From positions 62,001-126,000 of the forward strand of contig CAVYBR010000015.1 of NCBI GenBank assembly GCA_963766765.1: a stretch of DNA of 64,000 nt. The letters run 5' to 3'. The notes beneath the pieces are model-generated. The model did no database searches and was not told the origin of the DNA. It saw only the letters and a list, made by a program, of their open reading frames with translations. This stretch comes from JACCQS01 sp963766765 (GTDB lineage Bacteria; Actinomycetota; Actinomycetes; Mycobacteriales; Geodermatophilaceae). Shown here one piece after another: positions 1 through 9,270 of the stretch. Position 1 is the stretch's first letter. Every line of letters begins with the position of its first letter. The position numbers were made by a program, and so were the translations under genes.

Positions 1-444
1 GGTTGGATGAGCAATCTGGTTGCTCTTACGCACACGGTTCGTCCAGACCGCACTCTGGGCCAAGAGTTGCTCGACGTGCGCGCAGACGTCCTGGATGCGC
101 TGGAGCACGGCCGGTACCCGATCCATCGACTTACACACGAGATGACTCGACCTGCATGGGGGCGTCCGCGCCAGCACCCCTGCCTGCACCTGGACGTGAC
201 CAGCGAGGCGGAATTCGACCTCAGTCTCGAAGGTCTCGATGTGACCGAGGTTCCGACGCCGCGAGGTGCCGTACAGCCAGGCTTGGGCCTCTGGGTGCGA
301 GAGGCGCACGACACCATCTCGCTCGGGCTTGCCCATAGCGAAGGATTCTTAGACGCCGATCGCGCCCAACGCTTCCTTCATCGCATTTCTCAGGTTCTGA
401 CGGCGATCGTGACCAACGACAGCGTGCGTGTGAAGGATCTGTGA
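1..444 (+). CDS. NRPS condensation domain, C-terminal end (gene starts before the window)
   Basis: The reading frame is open at the first base (Gly-Trp precede the first Met), so this is the tail of a longer gene. The 5' part resembles the second half of a condensation domain: a GWMSNLVAL stretch where family members have a G-x-x-x-N-T/L strand, followed by the usual helix that delivers an acyl chain ('ELLDVRADVLDALEHGRYPIHRL'-type, about residues 20-45). Condensation domains form peptide bonds between carrier-bound residues, but the catalytic HHxxxDG motif would lie upstream and is not seen. No carrier or thioesterase domain follows before the stop, so the gene ends in a C domain. It converges on the minus-strand operon that ends at 504. 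Confidence 0.7.
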   Translation, partial: GWMSNLVALTHTVRPDRTLGQELLDVRADVLDALEHGRYPIHRLTHEMTRPAWGRPRQHPCLHLDVTSEAEFDLSLEGLDVTEVPTPRGAVQPGLGLWVREAHDTISLGLAHSEGFLDADRAQRFLHRISQVLTAIVTNDSVRVKDL

Positions 445-503
445 TCACGACCGATCGAACTCCCGCAGCCCTCGCCGCGGCGCGCGACGCACCGGACGCA
501 GGA

Positions 504-3044
504 CTAGCTCCCAGGTGGAGGGCCAAAGTGATCAACCTCGAACAGCACCTCGCAGACGTGCGAACCGACCGCACTGGCCATGATCGATTCGTCCAGCGCC
601 GGTGCGACTTCCTCGAAAAGCAGGTCACCGCCGTTGCGTCGCCGCCATCGATCGAACAGGTGCAGTCCGGTTGGGCTTTGTAACGACAGGTACTGCGGCT
701 TGCCCGACCACGTCGACCGGCGAACAAAGACTTCACTCGGAAGATCGTTGCTCCTCCTCCATCCGTCGACGGTGGATAGGTATTCGCTGTCGTTGAGCGA
801 ATCAGAACGGAGCGGGACGCAGCCGGCTGGCACATACCAAGACGCACGAGCAAGTACGTATCTGCCAACCGTCACTCTCGGCCTCGCTGTCACGTACGCC
901 GAGCGCGAGAGCTGCTCGGAAGACCACAAGGACCTCCCAAGCGGAGGAAGATCGCCGCCGCCTCCTCCCAGCGCGTAGAGCAAGGTGGCATGCGGCGGGA
1001 CATCATCTGCTGAAAACGTTGCCAGGTAAACGGGCTCGATCCGACGGCCTTCCGCGTCATGTATGACGACCTCGTCGTCGGCTGGGTCGTGGGTCAGCGT
1101 GAGGTCATCGAGCCGCAGGGATCCGGTTGGGTCACCGTGATCGGAGATCTCGTACGCCGCGAGTAGTGGGTGAACGTTGGCGTTGAACCCGTACACAGGG
1201 CGATACTCCGCCGTCGAACTCCCGTGGTGCGATGAATTAACTAGTCGAGCGCTGATGTTGGCCTGCACGCGTGGATTCAACGATGGCAAGAAGCGTGCGA
1301 AGTGACGGCCCGCGCCGGACAAGACTCGATTGACGAATACCGACGAACGCGCGTCAATCGCCCCCACGGAGGGTTGAACGAGAACCGCGTAAGAACTCGA
1401 TGTCGTCTTGCTTTTGGAAAGCGAGTCGTCAGATCGCTGAAGATGCTCGATTGTCCGCTGGAGGGCGATGTCTGCGTCTCGCGGGGACCCCGCGACGGCA
1501 TCGATAAGATGTTGCCGCAGTATCGCGAGCCTGCTGAAAGGCTGCCCCGGTGAGGTCTCCTCGATCAACCAGGACTCCAGCACCGGTTCGATAATTTCGG
1601 AAGCAACAGTTATCAGGGGCCGGCGAGAACCACGACCGTATCGCTGCACGTACTCCCGACGGAATGCCCTCCGAAGCCCGGGCCGGGGATCGAAAGCTTC
1701 GACTACGAACATCAGCGCACCCAGCTCGGCCTGCGATGGAACACACCACGATGGGTCGACCTCGAGCGATGGCGTACTGACTACGTCTTCGAGGAGTGGG
1801 GTTGTGGCCGGGCTGGTCGTCGGCACCCCGGCCTGCTCGAAGCCGGTAGTGACTTGACGGGCGAGCTCCTTACGCTCCTGAACGCTCGCGCCAGGGAAGC
1901 GCTGCTTGGCAGCCATGGCAGTTCGACACGTCTGGACCGCTTGGTCGAGAGTGGCAGACCGCGGAAGGTTCTCCAACCAAGAGAGCGACTGTCGGAGCGG
2001 ATCTGCCTCCTGCAGATTCACGGGGATCACGGGCTCTAGCAGCCCGGCCGCCATCCACGCCAAGATGAGCGACACCGCTTCCTGAGCTGTTATCCCGACG
2101 TGCAGACGCAAGCCCGCCACGATCTGCTGACCCGACACCGAGCCGTCCCTGTCCTCAACCAGAGAAAGCAGTGCGTCAACCCCGGTTGTTCGCGCGATGG
2201 TGGATGGACGCCGCTTCGCGACCACAAGGTCTTCGTAACGCTGCGAAGCGGCAGACAGCGCCTCGAACTCGAGAACCGCGGGATCCGACGCGGCCCTGGA
2301 TTGCGCGAGGCGTAAGCGCACATACGGTACAACGCCCGCTGACCTCGTCACCCGATCGAGGAGAGTCCATAGGAGCCTCAGATTCACTTCCACGGCGCGC
2401 GACCACGCCGGCGGAGGCGCGAGGACTACAGATCCGGGCTTCCACGTCCCATGCGCAACGACGGTGTAGCTCGAGTAGGGGCTCGTTCGTGTCGCCGCGC
2501 GCGCAACGTATTGCAGGAGGGCTACATACGTCTTACTGCGTTGCTTTTCGCGAGGAGGATTGGGATCTCGCAATCTTTCGACGTCGCGCGCGAGGGCTGG
2601 TGTGGACAGCTCAAGCGCCGCGCTGAAGGACGGACACGCCGCGGCCCCGAGCAACGTGCGTCTCTCATCGTCCACTACGCGGCGATGGTGCACATCGAGA
2701 AGAGGACCGAGCCGCTCCATATGGATGTCGCTCCCGCGCCACTGCACAATGCGCTCTACGTCCGGAGCATCCTTCCGGGCGGCCGGTAGGGGTCGGTCGT
2801 TGAAGACAGCCCGCTTGGCAGCGATCAGCCGCTGACGTGCCACACGATCGGGCGCCCGCGCTACGAGCCCCTCCAGCGCGTCGATGAGCGGTTGCCTGTT
2901 CTCTGTACGCCAGCGCCGGATTGTGTCAAGTCGCTCAAGGACCTCGACAATGAACTCGTCAGCGGCAGGAAGCGCCTCCGGCGGGAGCGGATTGAACCGC
3001 ACGAGCACGTCTGGCGCCAGTTGGTACTGACGCGCCGCATCCAT
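504..3044 (-). CDS. LanB-like (lantibiotic dehydratase N-terminal / PEARL-type) protein
   Basis: This 846-residue protein has the glutamylation-domain fold signature of LanB enzymes. The N-terminus reads YQLAPDVLVR, as in the family, and the motif ATRTSPYSSYT at about residues 183-194 matches the conserved R-T-S-P-F/Y-S-x-x-T. LanB proteins use glutamyl-tRNA to modify Ser/Thr. Full LanBs are about 1000 residues with a C-terminal elimination domain that I do not see here. The length and missing domain fit split LanBs or PEARLs, which add an amino acid from aminoacyl-tRNA to a peptide C-terminus. It is the last gene of the operon, 60 bp after the ATP-grasp gene. No precursor peptide gene was found next to it. 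Family confidence is high; the precise reaction is inference. Confidence 0.8.
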   Translation of the reverse strand: MDAARQYQLAPDVLVRFNPLPPEALPAADEFIVEVLERLDTIRRWRTENRQPLIDALEGLVARAPDRVARQRLIAAKRAVFNDRPLPAARKDAPDVERIVQWRGSDIHMERLGPLLDVHHRRVVDDERRTLLGAAACPSFSAALELSTPALARDVERLRDPNPPREKQRSKTYVALLQYVARAATRTSPYSSYTVVAHGTWKPGSVVLAPPPAWSRAVEVNLRLLWTLLDRVTRSAGVVPYVRLRLAQSRAASDPAVLEFEALSAASQRYEDLVVAKRRPSTIARTTGVDALLSLVEDRDGSVSGQQIVAGLRLHVGITAQEAVSLILAWMAAGLLEPVIPVNLQEADPLRQSLSWLENLPRSATLDQAVQTCRTAMAAKQRFPGASVQERKELARQVTTGFEQAGVPTTSPATTPLLEDVVSTPSLEVDPSWCVPSQAELGALMFVVEAFDPRPGLRRAFRREYVQRYGRGSRRPLITVASEIIEPVLESWLIEETSPGQPFSRLAILRQHLIDAVAGSPRDADIALQRTIEHLQRSDDSLSKSKTTSSSYAVLVQPSVGAIDARSSVFVNRVLSGAGRHFARFLPSLNPRVQANISARLVNSSHHGSSTAEYRPVYGFNANVHPLLAAYEISDHGDPTGSLRLDDLTLTHDPADDEVVIHDAEGRRIEPVYLATFSADDVPPHATLLYALGGGGGDLPPLGRSLWSSEQLSRSAYVTARPRVTVGRYVLARASWYVPAGCVPLRSDSLNDSEYLSTVDGWRRSNDLPSEVFVRRSTWSGKPQYLSLQSPTGLHLFDRWRRRNGGDLLFEEVAPALDESIMASAVGSHVCEVLFEVDHFGPPPGS

Positions 3045-3104
3045 CAGGTGAACCCAGCCGGCGTCATGGGATAGCAGATATTCCTATCCGCTTGGCGCCT
3101 AGTT

Positions 3105-4355
3105 TCATGCAAATTCACCGTCACGAGCGATCAGTTGATCGACGTCGGCCTTGGCGTTCGCCAAGCCGGATGCAGAATCGGCCCGCACGATGATGTCAAA
3201 TAGGCGGTGGTCGTCGCCTTCCCACCATGCCAGGCTGTCATCGACCTTCTTAACAGCAGTGGCGGCCACGACGCCAGGAATTGCTCGGATGGCTGCAATC
3301 GTCGGGAGCGCGCGTATTGTGTCGAACTGCGCCGGGGCATGCGGAAAGTAGCTCATCATGAATTCGAGCGCATCGACCGGTGCCGGCTCGGGGGTACGCC
3401 CCAGGGCCAGCACGAGAGCTGCCTGCACCATGTCGTAGGCGAATGCGCGTTGGCACAGACTCGCGACGTCCCCGCCAAGGCGCCCGTTCACCTCAACGAC
3501 CGCTGGTGCGGATGGCGTCAGCTTGATCTCGGTGTGGGTGATGCCGGTTTGGACGCCAAGCGCCTGAAGTGCCTGCTCGGCTACGTCGTAGACGTCCTCC
3601 CGCATGGGGATGGGAAGGGCGGAAGGCACCAAGATTCCGGTCTCGCGTAACGGCCAAGCCGCCCGCGTGCGATCGCTGCACGTTATATGAGTGACCCGTC
3701 CAGCGGACACGACCGATTCGACTGAAACGTAATCGGCTAGCCAAGGAGCGCCTGGATGGTCACGCCCATCCAAGAATTCTTCGACGACAACCGCTTCGTG
3801 ATATCCGGGCATGTTGGGGTCGAACTGCGATAAAATATCGCGAGCGGTCGCTTCGTCGAGACGGATAGCCATTCGGCTGCCCGTACCGATCCGGGGCTTG
3901 ACGACGCATGGCATCGGGAGTGTGGGCAATGCTTGGACGACTTGGCCTAGCCCATCGTCAAACGACGTCGCCCTGACATACCGACCTGCATCGAATGTGT
4001 TAAGGGTCTCCCTCTGGAGACGTTTGTCTATAAGCCGTTGTGCTGTAGCCTCGGAGTGGTATGGGAGGTCGAGCCGATGTGCGATGGTTGCGGTCTTCTG
4101 TATACAGAACTCACTGAAGGTTGTTATGCCTGCGACGCCCATCTCACTCAGCATGAGCGCAATATCATCAGTAGTGATCCCATTGACATCGATGCTTGGT
4201 TCACATATCGACAGCCACTCGATCTGATCGGCGATCTGGGCGTCGGTGGAATCGAAGAGAAAGACCGGTACACATATTCGGTCGGCAGCGCGGATAATTT
4301 GCAGCGGACCGCAACTGCTACGTGAGTATATAACGGCCACGAGCGGCAGGTTCAT
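3105..4355 (-). CDS. ATP-grasp domain ligase (amino acid ligase type)
   Basis: A 416-residue ATP-grasp enzyme. Visible hallmarks are the ATP-binding lysine segment PCVVKPRIGTGSR (about residues 149-161), the VVVEEFLDG strand, and the magnesium-binding E-I-K ... VVEVNGRLGGD region (about residues 285-305). The family joins a carboxylate to an amine through an acyl phosphate; close relatives are L-amino acid ligases such as BacD or dapdiamide synthases. Its start overlaps the stop of the adenylation gene by 4 bases, so the two are translationally coupled. In this operon it could attach an amino acid without a thiotemplate, but the substrate cannot be read from the sequence. It could also be a carboxylase-type ATP-grasp, which I think less likely. 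Confidence 0.8.
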   Translation of the reverse strand: MNLPLVAVIYSRSSCGPLQIIRAADRICVPVFLFDSTDAQIADQIEWLSICEPSIDVNGITTDDIALMLSEMGVAGITTFSEFCIQKTATIAHRLDLPYHSEATAQRLIDKRLQRETLNTFDAGRYVRATSFDDGLGQVVQALPTLPMPCVVKPRIGTGSRMAIRLDEATARDILSQFDPNMPGYHEAVVVEEFLDGRDHPGAPWLADYVSVESVVSAGRVTHITCSDRTRAAWPLRETGILVPSALPIPMREDVYDVAEQALQALGVQTGITHTEIKLTPSAPAVVEVNGRLGGDVASLCQRAFAYDMVQAALVLALGRTPEPAPVDALEFMMSYFPHAPAQFDTIRALPTIAAIRAIPGVVAATAVKKVDDSLAWWEGDDHRLFDIIVRADSASGLANAKADVDQLIARDGEFA

Positions 4356-5908
4356 TGCCGCGTGCTACTCGATAGGTCTGCGGCTACCTTACGAAGAGCA
4401 TCCCGATCGACCTTCCCTCCGACCGTGCGGGGTAGGTGTGGAAGTCCGATGACACGCGCTGGCAGCATGTACTCCGGAAGACGTTCGGCGAGCCTGGCCC
4501 TCAGGGTGCGGCTAGCCAGCCGAGGGTTCTGCGCTGCGTCTGCTCCGCGATAGAACGCCACCAGGGTGGGCTCACCGCGGCCATTGGGAGCGACCACGAC
4601 GGCAGCCTCCGCTTCTGTAGTCACCTCCCGCAACGCGAATTCTATTTCTTCCAACTCGATACGGAAGCCGCGAATCTTGACTTGATTGTCGAGTCGGCCT
4701 ATGTGCTCTAAGAGGCCATCCGACCGCACGCGCCCCAAGTCTCCGCTTCGGTACCAAACGCGACTATCTCCATCGATGCGGATAAATCGATCATGTGTGA
4801 GCTCTGGACGCCTCCAATAGCCGGCGGCGACGCCACCCCCGGTAATCAAAAATTCGCCGACGTCACCAACAGGTACTGGAACGAGAGACCTGTCGACGAT
4901 GCGGATCGTGAGATTTCGAAGGGCTTTACCAACAGGGGTTCTCGTATGCGAGCGAGAAGCATCAGCTCTCGAGACAAAATGAATGGTCGCATGTACCGTT
5001 GTTTCGGTTATGCCGTACATATTGACGAGAGTTGGGCCGTTGTTGTGCTGGTCATACCAAGAGCGGACGAGATCTGTGTCCAGCGCTTCACCACCAAATA
5101 TGATGTAGTGGAGCTTGTCGAGACGCCCGGCGGCACTGCCACCGTTCAAAATATGACGGAAGACGGACGGTACCTGACACAACACTCGAGTGTCAGTGAC
5201 AGCGATAAGATCGAGAAGCGCGCTCGGGTCTGCCGCGTTTTCGCTAGAAACGATCACCATATGTCCGCCGAATGCGATGCTGCCCCACATCTCCCACACA
5301 GAGAAGTCGAACGCGTAGGAGTGGAAAAGCGTCCATCCCCCCGATAAGTCTCCGAAAAGTCCATCGGTGGCGAGCAGCAGGCTGAGGACATTTCGATGCG
5401 TGACGCGGACCCCTTTGGGGCGCCCTGTCGAACCGGAGGTGTAGATGATGTAGGCGGTGTCGTCCGCTCGGGCACCATTTGTTGCTCCCCGTGTGCCGTT
5501 CGCGAGAACTGCATCGATCGAAAGCGCAGTGACGTCCGGGAGTTCGAGGCCACCGTCTTCGATGAGGACTAGGTCGACCTCCGCGTCCGTTGAGATAAGT
5601 TTGCGTCGTTCAGGAGGTTGCTGCGGGTCTATGGGGACATACGCGCACCCGGCCTTGAGTATTCCGAGCAGGGCGACGGGGACGCGGTAGGAACGTTGCA
5701 GGCTGACACCGACATGTCGCTCACGAGTTGGCAGTAAGCATGCACCGATTGCCAGTGCGACCGCATCCGAGGCTATGTCCAGTTCGCGCCAGGTGAGAGT
5801 TTTCTCACCGGATTCGACCGCGACTGCCGTTGGGGTCATGGCGACGCGAGCCGCGAATACGTCGAGGAGCGTCGCGCTTGAGTCGGTCGTTAGGGCGGTC
5901 ATAGTCAT
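4352..5908 (-). CDS. stand-alone NRPS adenylation domain, threonine-like specificity code
   Basis: A 518-residue free-standing adenylation enzyme. It activates an amino acid as aminoacyl-AMP and loads it on a carrier protein. Core motifs are present: YIIYTSGSTGRPKG (A3), FDFSVWEMW (A4), NMYGITETTVH (A5), YRSGDLGR (A7), GRLDNQVKIRGFRIE (A8) and a C-terminal GGKVDRDAL lysine (A10). Reading the ten pocket positions by alignment to GrsA gives D-F-W-C-I-G-M-V-H-K. This matches the usual threonine code (D-F-W-N-I-G-M-V-H-K) except for Cys instead of Asn at position 278. The stop codon of the adjacent carrier protein overlaps its start by 4 bases, so that protein is the likely partner. Threonine or a beta-hydroxy amino acid is the predicted substrate, by inference. 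Confidence 0.88.
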   Translation of the reverse strand: MTMTALTTDSSATLLDVFAARVAMTPTAVAVESGEKTLTWRELDIASDAVALAIGACLLPTRERHVGVSLQRSYRVPVALLGILKAGCAYVPIDPQQPPERRKLISTDAEVDLVLIEDGGLELPDVTALSIDAVLANGTRGATNGARADDTAYIIYTSGSTGRPKGVRVTHRNVLSLLLATDGLFGDLSGGWTLFHSYAFDFSVWEMWGSIAFGGHMVIVSSENAADPSALLDLIAVTDTRVLCQVPSVFRHILNGGSAAGRLDKLHYIIFGGEALDTDLVRSWYDQHNNGPTLVNMYGITETTVHATIHFVSRADASRSHTRTPVGKALRNLTIRIVDRSLVPVPVGDVGEFLITGGGVAAGYWRRPELTHDRFIRIDGDSRVWYRSGDLGRVRSDGLLEHIGRLDNQVKIRGFRIELEEIEFALREVTTEAEAAVVVAPNGRGEPTLVAFYRGADAAQNPRLASRTLRARLAERLPEYMLPARVIGLPHLPRTVGGKVDRDALRKVAADLSSSTRQ

Positions 5909-6219
5909 TGCGGCGCCGGTTTGACCATGGCTCCGAGGAAGTGGTGAACCGCCTCGGTGTAGTCGGCGAACACGGGATGATCGAAGAGGAGCCGCAGTGG
6001 GACGGGGGCGTCAAACTTGCCACGGGCAGACGCGGTTACCTCCGCCGCGGTAAGCGAATGCCCACCCAGTTCAAAGAAGTCGGACTGCGGTTCGACATCT
6101 ACGCCGAGGACAATTTCCCATATACCGCGAAGCGCTGTCTCCTTGTCATGACTTGGGTTCGACACCATCGTTTGGCCCTCACTCCTAGTGGCAGAATTCA
6201 TCGAAAAACTTTCGCTCAA
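5905..6219 (-). CDS. peptidyl carrier protein
   Basis: A carrier protein of about 104 residues with the phosphopantetheine site DFFELGGHSLTAAEV; the Ser in GGHSL carries the cofactor. The upstream boundary is a TTG start at 6219 that overlaps the MFS stop by 4 bases. An internal ATG at 6201 (MNSATRSEG) is the alternative. The free-standing carrier sits between the exporter and the adenylation domain and probably holds the amino acid that domain activates. It is about 20 residues longer at the N-terminus than a minimal carrier domain, which favours the internal start. Confidence 0.88.
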   Translation of the reverse strand: MSESFSMNSATRSEGQTMVSNPSHDKETALRGIWEIVLGVDVEPQSDFFELGGHSLTAAEVTASARGKFDAPVPLRLLFDHPVFADYTEAVHHFLGAMVKPAPQ

Positions 6220-7526
6220 GCATGCTTGCTCAAGGACGATGGTTCTCGGTGTGCAGGCAGTTGATTTTCGGATCCTTTCTCCCAGCCTGTTAGGCCAGCG
6301 ATCACGGCGCCAAGAAAGCCCGTGATCATTGCAATACTCAGGCCGGACCGCGCGCCGAAGGCGTCGATGGCCTGCCCCGCAGCTGCCGCCCCCGCGGCCG
6401 ATCCGCCCGCAAAGAGGCTCGTCATCCAGCTCACGGCCTCCGCACGGTGTTGCGGGAGGAGATCATCGGCGAGCTGAAATTGAGAGATTGAGGCGGGAGC
6501 GAAACCGAGACCCAGGACTAGCCCGGCTGCTGCCATGGTCGCCGCCGAGGGCATAAAGGGCAGGGGCAAGAGTGAGACAGCGGCCAGCGCGCAAAACCTC
6601 CTGTAGCGCCCTGCCCCACGGTCGACAGGACTCCACACGCCATACAAGTAGCTCCCCACCCCCAAGCCGATGGCAGGCGTTGCGAGCAACCAGCCTGCGG
6701 TAGAGGGATGCCCCACCTGCCGAGCGAAGGCGGGTACCGCGACATCGATGGCGCCGAAGGCCATGCCGAAGAACGCAATGGTCATCAGCAGGGGGGCCAG
6801 CCTACGAAGGACCGTTCTGCTTTCCAAGAACGCCCCGCGCCGTCGACCCTGCGCCCCACGAACCAGGTGACAGCGCGCGACCGCGAGACTGGCACCGACG
6901 GAGAGCACAGCGACGGCGAGTATGCCGACCCCGGTCTGTCCGAGGGCGATTGCCGTACCGGCAATCAACGGGCCGATCAGAAAACCCATTTCCATGATGA
7001 CGTTCAGGAGTGCGAAAGCGCGAGTCCTCAGTGCCTCATCCCTTACGGCATCAGCGATGACGGCTCGGGTGATCGCCGGTACCGGGGGGGTGGTGGCGCC
7101 GACCAACGCTGCTGTGGCGACTGCCAGGACTACCGGTGCGCCGAGGTGTCCGACGGCGACCAACAAGACGATGGTCAGCGCGTTCGAGATCCCAAGTACG
7201 ACAACCAGCGAACCGGGACTTCGGCGATCGGCCAAGCGACCCCGAACAGGCGCGGAGACACCGCGGCCGAGGACTAGCGCGGCCAGAACGGCGCTTGCCA
7301 TGCCGAATGATCCGGTGATATCTCGCTCGAACACCACAATCGTGACCGGTAACGTTGCGGCGGCCGATCCGGCCACAAGGCCAGCGGCGAGTAAGGCTTT
7401 GACGTCCGGGATGCGAAGGATGCTGCGGTAGGAGATCGGCTCCCCGGAAGACCCCGACCCGCTAATCCCGAGCGGCTTCCTGCGCAAGCGACTTCGGCCG
7501 GTTCCTCCCCGCTCGCTAGTGCTCAC
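6216..7526 (-). CDS. MFS transporter, probable product exporter
   Basis: A 436-residue major facilitator protein with repeated hydrophobic segments and the loop motif GRLADRRSPGSLVV after the second helix (degenerate form of the MFS G-x-x-x-D-R-x-G-R-R). I chose the GTG at 7526 because it overlaps the kinase stop in a GTGA, as elsewhere in this operon; the frame is open upstream but would overlap the kinase by more than 100 bases. The position inside a biosynthetic operon suggests export of, and self-resistance to, the product. The substrate is not readable from the sequence. Confidence 0.82.
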   Translation of the reverse strand: MSTSERGGTGRSRLRRKPLGISGSGSSGEPISYRSILRIPDVKALLAAGLVAGSAAATLPVTIVVFERDITGSFGMASAVLAALVLGRGVSAPVRGRLADRRSPGSLVVVLGISNALTIVLLVAVGHLGAPVVLAVATAALVGATTPPVPAITRAVIADAVRDEALRTRAFALLNVIMEMGFLIGPLIAGTAIALGQTGVGILAVAVLSVGASLAVARCHLVRGAQGRRRGAFLESRTVLRRLAPLLMTIAFFGMAFGAIDVAVPAFARQVGHPSTAGWLLATPAIGLGVGSYLYGVWSPVDRGAGRYRRFCALAAVSLLPLPFMPSAATMAAAGLVLGLGFAPASISQFQLADDLLPQHRAEAVSWMTSLFAGGSAAGAAAAGQAIDAFGARSGLSIAMITGFLGAVIAGLTGWEKGSENQLPAHREPSSLSKHA

Positions 7527-8143
7527 TTCACCGGCACCGCCCCGAGCCCGACGTTGACGTAGTCGCAGATCGCTGCTGCCAGGGATCGTCGCGACAACGA
7601 GGCGTCCAGGGTCAAGAACCGGGTCGGCCAATGCTCGATCAGTTCCAGTTGAACCTCTGCGAGGTACGCGGCATCGCGCTCCTCGAATTTGCGGACGCCG
7701 CCGCGAAGTTGCACCCGGCGTACCGTTTCTTGCGGGTCGATCCTAAGCAAGATGCCCAGATCAGGGTCGGGGACATACTGGTTGATGCTACGAACGAATG
7801 CCGGCTCAACCCCTCTGGCTTTGAAATAGCCGTAGCTAGAGTAGACGTAACGATTACTGATTACGTGCGTTCCGGCAGCAAGCAGCGGCCGAACAACATT
7901 GTCGAGATGCATCATCCTGTCGGCGGCCGCCAACAGGGCGATTGTCTCTGGTCGCAAACCACTCTGGCCAGTGCTGAGAAACCGGCGTACCTCAGGATTG
8001 GTCCGATACCAGTCCGTAGGTTGCTTGGTGCAAAAAACCCTTTCCCCCTTGGACCTCAGCGCCTCGGCAAGCAATTCCTCCTGCGTTGTCTTTCCCGATC
8101 CATCAATCCCGCAGATGACAATCAGCTTGCCAGGCGTCCTCAT
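7523..8143 (-). CDS. thymidylate-kinase-like nucleotide kinase
   Basis: A 206-residue P-loop kinase of the thymidylate kinase family. Walker A is GIDGSGKTTQ (residues 12-21). The phosphate-acceptor region SNRYVYSSYGYFKARG stands where dTMP kinases have D-R-Y/F, so the acidic residue is Asn here. Family members phosphorylate nucleoside monophosphates. The gene is coupled by 4-base overlaps to the nucleotidyltransferase upstream and the exporter downstream, which argues for a role in the pathway rather than housekeeping dTTP synthesis. A nucleotide-like intermediate made from the GTP cyclohydrolase II product is a possible substrate, by inference. Confidence 0.75.
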   Translation of the reverse strand: MRTPGKLIVICGIDGSGKTTQEELLAEALRSKGERVFCTKQPTDWYRTNPEVRRFLSTGQSGLRPETIALLAAADRMMHLDNVVRPLLAAGTHVISNRYVYSSYGYFKARGVEPAFVRSINQYVPDPDLGILLRIDPQETVRRVQLRGGVRKFEERDAAYLAEVQLELIEHWPTRFLTLDASLSRRSLAAAICDYVNVGLGAVPVK

Positions 8144-9270
8144 CGTATTCTCCCGACAAACGCTTCGACCTCGTCAGCCATGCGCATCACGGCTATCTCT
8201 GAGGTGTATGGCAACAATTCAGTAGCCTCATAGTGGGCGAGAACGTGAGTATAGAAGCGGCGAGATCCGATGCGCGTTGTCCATGCAGCTCTAGCATCGG
8301 CGACGACGCGCACTGCGACAGAGACGTAGTAATCGAGAAATCGTGCGTGAGCCTCCCCGAAATCCGTGCCGTCGTCGCTCGCGACCGCGTGATCCAGGTC
8401 GCCTGGCCTCTCGTCGTACCCGCGACCTTCATGGCCCCCTGTCAAGCGAACGTACTGCGCAGCAGCGAATCTGAGCTGCGGAAAAGACTCGTTCGGAAAG
8501 TGCCGTACCGCCTCGCGCGCGTCGTTCAGCGCCGTCGAGAGCAGTCGCCGGGTCGTATCCGGCAGCGTGGTGTCCTTGCTGGTTGCAACGTAGACCTCAA
8601 GGTCGGCAAGTGCGCGCCGCGCTTTTTGTTCCGAGGGCCGGTACAGCAAGTCCAAGACTGTGAGCGCCTCGCCGGCGCCGGCACCGCGCAGAGTTCGGTA
8701 CAACCACTTGGGCTTGGAGTATGCCTCCGCACGCGGCCGACTCACGGCATCGAGGGTGCCGAGCAATTCCGTCCAGCCAATGAGCGCATGCTTGAGCCGC
8801 CCCGTCTCCGGCTGCGCCATCCCGCCATATTGCTGTGCCACGGCGGAGCAGTGCGCAAGCACCACACTACGATCCAGGTGGGAGTTCGCGGCGACCGTAG
8901 CTAATGGCGCGAACTCCGGCTGCAATGGGCTGTGTGCTCTACCGTCGCGCAACTTGTGCAGCTGACGCAGTGAGGCGAGATTGAAACGGTAGTCAGCAGC
9001 CTCTGCCAGAAAGCGATCGACATCGTGCTCTTCCACTGTCACGCGGGCACCGTCGACCTCGATGTGCTGCGGCGCAGATGCACGAGACTGAGATGTCGCG
9101 TAGAACGCCATGAAATCGTAATCAGAGCCGGGGAGCGCATAGCCACGAGCAGTCGACCCGACCTGCAGTAGGGCAACCAGCGGGGCATCATCATCGAGCA
9201 GGTCGAAGACTTGGTCAATGATCGCCCCTGGGACGGTTTCATCCTTCACGCGCGCACCGCCGCCCGTCAT
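8140..9270 (-). CDS. nucleotidyltransferase of the DNA polymerase beta superfamily
   Basis: A 376-residue protein whose N-terminus carries the nucleotidyltransferase signature VGSTARGYALPGSDYDF: G-S at residues 38-39 and the metal-binding D-x-D at residues 50-52. A third carboxylate is likely in the VTVEEHD strand. It resembles the predicted nucleotidyltransferases of the YcgL/RlaP group (COG3541) but is longer, with a helical C-terminal half. These enzymes transfer NMP groups to small molecules or RNA. The ATG at 9270 overlaps the cyclohydrolase by 32 bases; a GTG at 9249 would overlap by 11 and is equally plausible. The frame is open further upstream, but that part is antisense to the cyclohydrolase coding sequence and was left out. 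Confidence 0.7.
   Translation of the reverse strand: MTGGGARVKDETVPGAIIDQVFDLLDDDAPLVALLQVGSTARGYALPGSDYDFMAFYATSQSRASAPQHIEVDGARVTVEEHDVDRFLAEAADYRFNLASLRQLHKLRDGRAHSPLQPEFAPLATVAANSHLDRSVVLAHCSAVAQQYGGMAQPETGRLKHALIGWTELLGTLDAVSRPRAEAYSKPKWLYRTLRGAGAGEALTVLDLLYRPSEQKARRALADLEVYVATSKDTTLPDTTRRLLSTALNDAREAVRHFPNESFPQLRFAAAQYVRLTGGHEGRGYDERPGDLDHAVASDDGTDFGEAHARFLDYYVSVAVRVVADARAAWTTRIGSRRFYTHVLAHYEATELLPYTSEIAVMRMADEVEAFVGRIR

Noticed and set aside
441..683. Plus-strand ORF with a GTG overlapping the condensation-domain stop
   Set aside because: It runs into the antisense of the LanB-like gene, with no domain or codon pattern of its own; the LanB frame is well conserved.
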